Positions 5,132-11,057 of a DNA stretch of 11,057 bases are shown here, in pieces. The stretch is from positions 1 through 11,057 of the forward strand of contig JBBDIO010000286.1 in assembly GCA_040880365.1 (NCBI GenBank), given 5' to 3'. The notes beneath the pieces are model-generated. The model was not told where the DNA came from and did no database searches. It saw only the letters and a list, made by a program, of their open reading frames with translations. Every line of letters starts with the position of its first letter. Within the stretch, counting starts at the first letter, position 1. The DNA is from JBBDIO01 sp040880365. GTDB taxonomy: Bacteria; Chloroflexota; Anaerolineae; Caldilineales; Caldilineaceae. Position numbers and translations under genes: made by a program.

Positions 5132-7111
5132 TTGTCAGGACAATCTCGCAATTTGACCACATGCACAGACGATCTTACGGATAGCCTGCAAGATCGTGCA
5201 CGGCATCTGCACGAAGCCAAGATTCTGGAGCAAAAGGGCCAGTTGACCGCGGCGCGCGCCATATGCGAAACGCTGCTTGCCCAGTGGTTGGCCCACGGCG
5301 CTGTGCGCGATGCGGCGCGCGCCCAGAAACTGCTGGCAGATGTGCTCACCAAGCTGGGCGAACCCCAGGCCGCAATTGAACACTATGGCGCGGTGCTGGC
5401 AGCGCTGCCCGCCAGGGACAATTTCACCGGCGCTATCGCCGACCAAACTGCCGACCCCGGCGCGCTGTTGCGCGGGAGTACGTTGGCGGCACTGGGCGAT
5501 GTCTATCTGCAATTGGGCGATATGCCGCGCGCACAACGTGCGATTGAGGCTGCCGCGGCGATTGCCGACCAGGTGGACGACAGCGAGCTGGCCGCGCTAG
5601 TATACTGCGCGCAAGGCGGCTATGCGCTGCACACGGGCGCACCTATGCAGGCCCTGGATCGGTTCGCCCAGGCGCGGGCGCGCTTTGAGAAGATGGGGAA
5701 CAGCAGCCGCCGGGCCTGGACACTCGCACTGAGCGCCAATGTGCTGGGCGCGGTGGGCAACCCCGAAGCCGCGATGGCCCATTATCAGGAAGCGCTGGCA
5801 ATTCAAGAGCAATTGGGCGAGGCGCGCAGTGTGGCGGTGACGCAAAGCGGTTTGGCCGATGTGTTGCGCCAGAGCGGGCAACCCGAAGCGGCCTTGGCTT
5901 TGTATGAAACATCTTTGGCCGCGAAACAGGCTATAGGCGATCTGCGCGAGGTGGCGGCGACCCAGAGTTCGATGGCGGCATTGGTCGCGCAGTTGGGACG
6001 TCCGCGGGCCGCACTGTCGCTGTATGAGGCGGCGCTGGCTACCACCCAGGAGTTGAAGGATTTGCGGGGGCAGGCGGTGACCCAACACGGCATGGCCGCG
6101 CTGTTGCGCCAGATGGGACGCCTCGACGAGGCGATGCAACTCTATGCGGCCGCGCTTGCGACTGCCGAACAGATGGGCGACCGCCGCGGTGTGGCGGTGA
6201 TCCGCCATTCTATGGCCGATATTGTCCAATCCACGGGCGACTTTGCCCAGGCGATTGCGCTCTATACCACGGCGCTGGAGGAATGGGAACGGCTGGGCGA
6301 TCTGCGCTCGGCCGCGGTGACGCGCAGTTCGCTGGCGTTTGTGCGTCTGCAATTGGGCGAAGCCGCCGCGGCGCGCACGCTCTATCAGGCCGCGTTGCGC
6401 AGTTATGAGCAGTTGGGCGAGCGACGCGGGGTGGCTGTGACGCAGAGCGCACTCTCTACGGTCCATCTGCGCACAGGCCATTGGCAAGAGGCCCTGGGCT
6501 TTGCCGAAGCGGCCTTGCACACGCATCGGGAATTAGGCGATCCGCGCGGCATTGGGTTGGCCCAAAATGCGCTGGCCGATGTTCTGCGCAATGGAGGGCA
6601 ATCTGATAAAGCTGCCGAACTGTTGCAAGATTCGCTGACCGTGTTTACGCGCCTGGGCGACCGACAGGCATTGGGTGCTACCTGGCATTTGCTGGGCAAT
6701 CTTTTGGCAAGCCAGGGCGATCTAACCGGGGCACAGGCGGCTTTTTCCCAGGCATTGGAACATGCCCAGACGCTGGGCGATGCGCGCGGGGCTGCCATCA
6801 TTCGCATCAACACGGCGCGCACAGCCCTCGCGGCGGCCCTTTCTACAACCGCTGCGCCGGGCGACGGACAGGATGAAACCGATGCTGTTGCCGATGCTGT
6901 TGGCGATTCGATTGGCGAGTCGATTGGAGATGCGCTGCTGCCTGCGTGGCGCGCCTATTCGACTTTGCTGGAGCTGGGGTATGCCGAGGACGCCGCGACC
7001 GCGCGCGAGCTTTTGTTGACGGTGCGCCGCCAGTGTGGCACGCGATTTGGCGCAATCTGGGCCAATCGAGTCGGTGAATCGCCGCCGGCCTGGCTTGCGG
7101 CTGACGCGTGA
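5132..7111 (+). CDS. Tetratricopeptide (TPR) repeat protein, about 659 aa
   Basis: Cytoplasmic helical-repeat scaffold for protein-protein contacts; no catalytic domain, signal peptide or membrane segment is seen. TPR-like helices start near residue 22. About three irregular repeats precede ten consecutive 40-residue units (150-549), with consensus around R-G-x-A-V-T-Q-S-x-L-A, a central G, E-A-A-L-x-L-Y-E-x-A-L, and a closing L-G-D. The 40-residue spacing resembles kinesin-light-chain/TPR_12 repeats. After a half repeat come a linker with a tetrapeptide repeat (584-603) and a C-terminal helical segment ending SPPAWLAADA. The start is uncertain. TTG 5132 is chosen because AGGGA (5119-5123) lies 8 nt upstream and a candidate promoter sits at 5068-5076. 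Alternatives are GTG 5027 (upstream of that promoter), TTG 5105 and TTG 5153. The M16 gene follows by 86 nt on the same strand. Partner unknown. Confidence 0.85.
   Translation: MSGQSRNLTTCTDDLTDSLQDRARHLHEAKILEQKGQLTAARAICETLLAQWLAHGAVRDAARAQKLLADVLTKLGEPQAAIEHYGAVLAALPARDNFTGAIADQTADPGALLRGSTLAALGDVYLQLGDMPRAQRAIEAAAAIADQVDDSELAALVYCAQGGYALHTGAPMQALDRFAQARARFEKMGNSSRRAWTLALSANVLGAVGNPEAAMAHYQEALAIQEQLGEARSVAVTQSGLADVLRQSGQPEAALALYETSLAAKQAIGDLREVAATQSSMAALVAQLGRPRAALSLYEAALATTQELKDLRGQAVTQHGMAALLRQMGRLDEAMQLYAAALATAEQMGDRRGVAVIRHSMADIVQSTGDFAQAIALYTTALEEWERLGDLRSAAVTRSSLAFVRLQLGEAAAARTLYQAALRSYEQLGERRGVAVTQSALSTVHLRTGHWQEALGFAEAALHTHRELGDPRGIGLAQNALADVLRNGGQSDKAAELLQDSLTVFTRLGDRQALGATWHLLGNLLASQGDLTGAQAAFSQALEHAQTLGDARGAAIIRINTARTALAAALSTTAAPGDGQDETDAVADAVGDSIGESIGDALLPAWRAYSTLLELGYAEDAATARELLLTVRRQCGTRFGAIWANRVGESPPAWLAADA
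5579..6778 (+). repeat. Ten in-register 120-nt repeats coding TPR units
   Basis: An acidic or Asn codon after Gly/Lys/Asp recurs exactly every 120 nt from 5579 through 6779, most often in the context TTGGGCGA or CTGGGCGA. That gives ten 40-codon units without a single insertion or deletion. Units are diverged in sequence (recognisable mainly as protein) but conserve length strictly. Confidence 0.85.
6881..6940 (+). repeat. Five imperfect 12-nt units coding a tetrapeptide repeat
   Basis: Units start at 6881, 6893, 6905, 6917 and 6929, beginning GATGCTGTTGCC, GATGCTGTTGGC, GATTCGATTGGC, GAGTCGATTGGA. They encode DAVA-DAVG-DSIG-ESIG-DALL, an acidic/small/hydrophobic/Gly pattern in the linker after the TPR array. 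The pattern suggests past slippage expansion. Confidence 0.7.
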
Positions 7112-7116
7112 CCGGC

Positions 7117-7156
7117 TGTGAATGTTGAATCGCAATGTTGAGTGTGAATGTCGAAT
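7117..7156 (+). repeat. Direct repeat in the spacer before the M16 gene
   Basis: TGTGAATGTTGAAT (7117-7130) recurs as TGTGAATGTCGAAT (7143-7156), one mismatch, 26 nt apart start to start. A related AATGTTGAG lies between them. It could be an operator pair or leftover slippage; there is no further support. Confidence 0.4.
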
Positions 7157-7197
7157 TTATTGAGGCTACATAGGTTTGGAATCGGGAGATTTGATAC

Positions 7198-10100
7198 ATG
7201 CGTAAACTGACCATTTTGTGGATAGCCAGTCTCATTCTGCCCGCGCTGTTGGGGACATTGACGCCGACGCCGGTGCTCTATGCCCAAACCAGCACAGATA
7301 GCGATGCTGCCTCTGATGTGCCGGCGATTGATGTCGCGGACTATGCGCTGGACGTGGTGGACTACTATCTGGAAAACGGGTTGCGTGTCGTGCTCGCGCC
7401 CGACGCGTCGGCGCCCGTGGTCACGACCAACATCACCTATCGGGTGGGCAGCGCCGACGATCCCGAAGGCCGGTCGGGCTTTGCCCACCTCTTCGAGCAT
7501 CTCATGTTTGGGGGCACGGAGAATATCGAACCCGGCACCTGGGATCTGTTGCTGGATGCCATCGGCGCGCAGACCAATGCCTACATCACCAACGACAAGA
7601 CGGTCTATTGGATGGTCGCCTCGGCCAATCATTTGCCGCGGTTGTTGTGGATGGAAAGCGACCGGCTGGCCGCGCTGAATCTGACCCAGGAAGCTGTTGA
7701 GACCGAAGTCGCGGTGATTGTAGAGGAGTATAATCAGCGGGTGGCGAATCCGCCCTATGGACAGGCCAATCAACGCCTGTTTCTCCAGGCGATGGCTGGG
7801 TGGTTTCCCTATGAACGCGCGCCGATTGGCCTGATGGAAGAACTGACGACATCTTTGCTGGAGGAAGTCATCGCCTTCCACGATCGATACTATGTGCCCA
7901 ACAATGCCACGCTGGTGATTGCCGGGGATATTGATGTGGCGGAAACACAGGCCCTGGTGCAAGCCTATTTTGGGCCGATTCCCGCGGGCGAGCCGGTTAG
8001 CTCGGCGCTGGATCGCTATCCCATGCCCGCCGAATTTCCCATTCTGGATGTGGATGCCCGCGGGTGCGCCGTGGGCACGCAGGAAGTGATCATCGATGCC
8101 CAGGCCCAGATTCCGCGCTATGCGCTCACGGTCGTCGGCCCGCCGGTGGGCGAACCGGATTTTTATGCGCTGGATTTGCTCACCAGCATTCTTTCCAGCG
8201 GACGCAGCAGCCGCATCGAGCAGAACATTTTGGAAGCGGGCCTCGCCGCCAGCGCATTCGCGGGGCTGGATATTCGCATCGGTGGTAGTCTGTTCTATGC
8301 TGCGGCCTATCCTAACATGGGCGAAGATCTGGATCCCATGTTGACGCTGTTGCACAATGAGATCGACCAGATTCGCGCCGAGGGTGTCACCGCCGAAGAA
8401 CTGAATCGTGCCAAAACCCAGACGCTGACCTACATTCTGGGCGATTATCGCAGCACGGTGCGCCAGACGGCAGAGTGGTTGCAGGACTATGCGCTGGCCT
8501 TTGGCGAGCCGGACAGTCTGGTGGCCGAATGGGCGCTCTATGAAGCGGTGACGCTTGAGGACATTCAGCGCGTGGCCCAGGAATATCTGTGCGACCGCCC
8601 CGCGAGTCTGCAAAAGGTGTTGAACAGCGGCGAAGCCGAGACGCCGGAATATCCTGGTGCGTTGGTAGAAGAGTTGCCTGTGACGCCGGAACCGGTGGAT
8701 GCTGCGCGCATTGTGACGCTGGATGAAGATGCGCTGGCCGCGCTGCCCGATGGCGTGGTACGGCGCACGGAAGTGCCCGATTCGTTGGGCGACTTGCAGA
8801 CTAATTTCCCCGATTTTGAAACATTTCAGCTGGATAACGGGCTGGAAGTGATTTTTGTGCAACAGAGCAAAGTGCCCCAGGTGCAGTTGCAGATGGTTGT
8901 GGGCGGCAGCGAGCAGGCTGCGCCCGCCGACAAGCAGGGTGTGGTGGGGCTGATGGTGGATCTGATTACCAAGGGGACTTTCCTGCGGAGCGGCGCCGAG
9001 ATTGCCGAAACCATCGAATCGGCGGGCGGCTCCATTTCGGCATCGGCGGCACTGGAATGGACGGTGGTGGCGGCCAGTGTGCCTACCCCGGACACGCGTT
9101 TGGCCTTTACGTTGCTGGCCGATGTGGTGCGCCGGCCTACCTTCCCCCAGCGCGAATTTGAGGTGAGCCAGGCCCGCACACTCACATTTTTGCAGCAGGA
9201 TGCCGTGGATCCCGATAGCATGGCGAACCGCCAGTTCAGTCGGGTTGCGTTCCAGGGACATCCCTATGGCTACTTGCAAACACCCGAAACCGCGGCCAAT
9301 CTGACGCGCGACGATGTGCGCGCGTTTCACCGCACGTTCTATCGCCCCGGCAATGCGCTGCTGATTATTGTGGGCGATCTCACGCTGGAGGAAGCCCAGG
9401 CCGAGACCGCGCGCGCATTCCGTTTCTGGGCGCCAGGCGCAACGCCCGACTATCTGGACTATCCAGAAGCCGAACCCGCGGACACGTCGGTCATCTATCT
9501 GGTGGATCGCCCCGGCGCCCAGCAATCTACAGTGCAGGTGGGCAATCTTGCCATCAACGCGCGACACCCCGACCGCTATGCGCTGGAAGTGGTCAATACC
9601 GTGCTGGGAAGTGGATTTTCCTCGCGGCTCATGAAGAATCTGCGCCAGGACAAGGGCTATACCTATGGCGTCTATAGCCGTTTCGCCCGCCCCAACGACC
9701 GGGCCTCGTTCCGTGCGCTGGGTGCATTTGATCCGGCCAATACGGCCAACGCGGTGCAGGAGATTCTCTATGAGATGGAACGGATGCGCAGCGAGCCGAT
9801 TTCTGAAGACGAACTGGCAGAAGCCCTGGGCAAGCTGGAAGGCAACTTCGCGCTTTCGCTGGAAACGCCCGCGTCGTTTGCCAGCCAATTGGCTACGCGC
9901 CGGCTCACCGGCGTGCCCATTGAAGAACTGAACACCTACATGGGCAGCATTGCCGAGGTTAGCCCCGAAATGGCGCGCGCCGCGGCCGAGGAGCATATCA
10001 GCGCCGCGCCGATTATCATTGTGGTGGGCGATGTCGCGACGCTGCTGCCCCAGCTGGAAGCGCTTGGCCCGGTGCAGGTGGTCGATGGCGACGGACAAGT

Positions 10101-10212
10101 GATCGAGATGGCTACGGATGCGCCCGAAGAATCTGCGGAAGAAGCTGCGGAAACTGATGAGGACGCAGAGGCAGAGGACGCAGATTCTGAGGACGAAGAT
10201 ACGGAGGATTAA
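7198..10212 (+). CDS. Secreted two-module M16 (insulinase/pitrilysin family) zinc metalloprotease, 1004 aa
   Basis: Predicted exported peptidase. GGGAG (7184-7188) lies 9 nt before ATG 7198. Residues 1-30 look like a Sec signal peptide (MRK, hydrophobic core, likely cleavage after LYA). Module 1 carries the inverted zinc motif HLFEH (97-101) with catalytic-base Glu100, and Glu177 in EVAVIVEEYNQ at the expected distance as third ligand. Module 2 (about 541-960) has the same fold signature (FQLDNGLEVIF, 543-553), but the zinc motif is replaced by GLMVD (584-588). Its C-terminal half supplies the R-Y substrate-binding motif NLRQDKGYTYGVYS (814-827), which module 1 lacks. This matches the single-chain M16 clamshell, with zinc site in domain 1 and R/Y in domain 4. 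Residues about 972-1004 are an Asp/Glu-rich tail. Length fits fused M16 proteins. Substrate unknown, probably peptides outside the cytoplasm. Confidence 0.93.
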   Translation: MRKLTILWIASLILPALLGTLTPTPVLYAQTSTDSDAASDVPAIDVADYALDVVDYYLENGLRVVLAPDASAPVVTTNITYRVGSADDPEGRSGFAHLFEHLMFGGTENIEPGTWDLLLDAIGAQTNAYITNDKTVYWMVASANHLPRLLWMESDRLAALNLTQEAVETEVAVIVEEYNQRVANPPYGQANQRLFLQAMAGWFPYERAPIGLMEELTTSLLEEVIAFHDRYYVPNNATLVIAGDIDVAETQALVQAYFGPIPAGEPVSSALDRYPMPAEFPILDVDARGCAVGTQEVIIDAQAQIPRYALTVVGPPVGEPDFYALDLLTSILSSGRSSRIEQNILEAGLAASAFAGLDIRIGGSLFYAAAYPNMGEDLDPMLTLLHNEIDQIRAEGVTAEELNRAKTQTLTYILGDYRSTVRQTAEWLQDYALAFGEPDSLVAEWALYEAVTLEDIQRVAQEYLCDRPASLQKVLNSGEAETPEYPGALVEELPVTPEPVDAARIVTLDEDALAALPDGVVRRTEVPDSLGDLQTNFPDFETFQLDNGLEVIFVQQSKVPQVQLQMVVGGSEQAAPADKQGVVGLMVDLITKGTFLRSGAEIAETIESAGGSISASAALEWTVVAASVPTPDTRLAFTLLADVVRRPTFPQREFEVSQARTLTFLQQDAVDPDSMANRQFSRVAFQGHPYGYLQTPETAANLTRDDVRAFHRTFYRPGNALLIIVGDLTLEEAQAETARAFRFWAPGATPDYLDYPEAEPADTSVIYLVDRPGAQQSTVQVGNLAINARHPDRYALEVVNTVLGSGFSSRLMKNLRQDKGYTYGVYSRFARPNDRASFRALGAFDPANTANAVQEILYEMERMRSEPISEDELAEALGKLEGNFALSLETPASFASQLATRRLTGVPIEELNTYMGSIAEVSPEMARAAAEEHISAAPIIIVVGDVATLLPQLEALGPVQVVDGDGQVIEMATDAPEESAEEAAETDEDAEAEDADSEDEDTED

Positions 10213-10253
10213 GCGCGGATAGGCCGAGGGGCGAGCGTTTTACAGATTTAATC

Positions 10254-10320
10254 ATGCCTGTAGCGTGTGTGCGCGGTTTATTATCGCACAGCACACGCTA
10301 CAGGCATTTTTCTTTTTTTT
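10254..10320 (+). terminator. Strong intrinsic terminator after the M16 gene
   Basis: A 16-bp perfect stem pairs 10254-10269 with 10292-10307. Above a 3-nt bulge (10289-10291) a further 4 bp form (10270-10273 with 10285-10288) under an AT-rich loop. The right arm runs into TTTTT, C and eight more T (10307-10320), a textbook U tract. On the - strand the stem is not followed by a U run, so it should mainly stop + strand transcription before the convergent prs gene. Confidence 0.9.
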
Positions 10321-10360
10321 GAACCAGGTCGCGCTTGCAGCATTCGGTTATTTGTACCAA

Positions 10361-11057
10361 TTACGTGAAAAGTGCGCCCACGCTTTCGCCGGTGTGGATG
10401 CGGCGCATGGCTTCGGCCAATAGCGACGCGACCGAAAGCACGGTCAGTTTGGGAAAGCGTTTATGGTCGGGAATGTGGCATGTATTGGCCACAATCAGCT
10501 CGACCAGGGGCGAATCTGCGAGATTTTCCACGGCCTTGCCACACAGGATGGGATGCGTCGCGCCGGCGATGATGCGCCGTGCGCCCGCGGCGTGCAGGGT
10601 GTTGATGCTGTGTACCAACGTGGTGCCGGTGGCGATTTCATCTTCCACGATGATGGCGTCGCGGTCACGCACTTCGCCCACCACAAAGTTCTGTTCGACC
10701 TTGGTATCGTTGATACGGCGCTTGTCGATGATGGCAAGCGGCACGTTGAGCCGGGAGGCCACCACATTGGCGCGTCGCGCGCCGCCTGCGTCTGCCGCTA
10801 CCACCACCGCCTGCGACAGATCGTAGTTGCCCTTGATGTAGTCGGTGATGGTGGGCAGTGCGGTCAGGTGATCTACCGGCACCGAAAAGAAGCCGTGTAC
10901 CTGGGCTGCGTGCAGGTCCATGGTGAGCACGCGATTGGCGCCCGCGGTCTGGAGTAGGTCGGCTATCAGGCGTCCTGTAATGGAAATGCGCGGCGCATCT
11001 TTCTTGTCGGAGCGCGCGTAGGAATAGTAGGGGATTACCGCGGTGGTGCGCCCCGCC
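10361..11057 (-). CDS. prs: Ribose-phosphate pyrophosphokinase (PRPP synthetase), 3' part; 5' end beyond the window
   Basis: Prs makes 5-phosphoribosyl-1-diphosphate from ribose-5-phosphate and ATP for nucleotide, His and Trp synthesis, in the cytoplasm. The - strand frame is open from the window edge to TAA at 10363-10361, giving the last 231 of an expected 310-320 residues. The fragment begins in the conserved VIPYYSYARSDKKDAPR region and continues with LTMDLHAAQVHGFF (start 10927). The catalytic flexible loop IIDKRR lies around 10732-10715. The PRPP-binding loop (10648-10619) reads VEDEIATGTT, whereas E. coli and Bacillus enzymes have a DD-x-IDT(A/G)GT type sequence. The HGG-type segment reads ADAGGARRAN. 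Overall identity to Prs is clear; the loop differences mark a divergent subgroup. It is convergent with the M16 gene, so unrelated in transcription. Confidence 0.92.
   Translation of the reverse strand, partial: AGRTTAVIPYYSYARSDKKDAPRISITGRLIADLLQTAGANRVLTMDLHAAQVHGFFSVPVDHLTALPTITDYIKGNYDLSQAVVVAADAGGARRANVVASRLNVPLAIIDKRRINDTKVEQNFVVGEVRDRDAIIVEDEIATGTTLVHSINTLHAAGARRIIAGATHPILCGKAVENLADSPLVELIVANTCHIPDHKRFPKLTVLSVASLLAEAMRRIHTGESVGALFT

Noticed and set aside
5579..6778. Regular 120-nt periodicity considered as a CRISPR-like or satellite array
   Set aside because: Units have no identical repeat alternating with unique spacers; the period equals 40 codons and is fully explained by TPR units.
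7112..7197. Promoter for the M16 gene (TTGAGT at 7138 with TACATA at 7167)
   Set aside because: The spacing of 23 nt is too long for a sigma-70 promoter and no better pair was found; co-transcription with the TPR gene is as likely.
6955..10098. Very long open frame (over 1000 codons) on the - strand opposite the M16 protease gene
   Set aside because: Its translation is His/Arg/Gln-rich without any domain, while the + strand encodes a complete M16 protease with signal peptide and catalytic motifs. GC-rich codon bias commonly leaves such antisense frames open.
10335..10957. Open frames on the + strand across the prs gene
   Set aside because: The - strand encodes an unmistakable Prs; the + strand frames have no recognisable product.

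Overview
The window most likely comes from the chromosome of a moderately GC-rich free-living bacterium. Gene content and codon style (tandem Gfo/Idh/MocA oxidoreductases, a secreted two-module M16 protease, a 40-residue-unit TPR scaffold) would fit a Chloroflexota/Anaerolineae-type genome. That placement is inference only: no rRNA or other phylogenetic marker is present. There are no tRNA genes, CRISPR arrays, transposases or prophage genes.

Layout. Bases 1-132 are the 3' end of an unrecognised + strand gene. Three + strand Gfo/Idh/MocA oxidoreductases follow (168-1205, 1318-2565, 2602-3675), each with its own Shine-Dalgarno sequence and short spacers, so they look like one catabolic operon. 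They are divergent paralogues rather than recent copies and differ in the catalytic signature. Working together they could oxidise and re-reduce a sugar, glycoside or cyclitol, but the substrate cannot be read from sequence. A 32-codon open frame then overlaps by ATGA the start of an unusual arr gene (3810-4544). This encodes two rifamycin ADP-ribosyltransferase (Arr) domains in one chain, with the first apparently catalytically decayed.

Bases 4545-5131 hold no convincing protein gene. They contain a strong 17-bp hairpin terminator, a foldback region that could be a structured RNA or a decayed mobile element, a small hairpin and a candidate extended -10 promoter. Next come a cytoplasmic TPR protein (about 5132-7111) with ten repeats in perfect 120-nt register, and a secreted M16 zinc protease (7198-10212) with two M16 modules and a very acidic tail. 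These two could be co-transcribed (86-nt gap, no terminator seen). A strong intrinsic terminator (10254-10320) closes this unit. The convergent - strand gene at 10361-11057 is the 3' part of prs (ribose-phosphate pyrophosphokinase), cut by the window edge, with an atypical PRPP-binding loop.

The best candidate for something not routinely described is the tandem catalytic/decayed Arr protein. The foldback at 4809-4913 is second.
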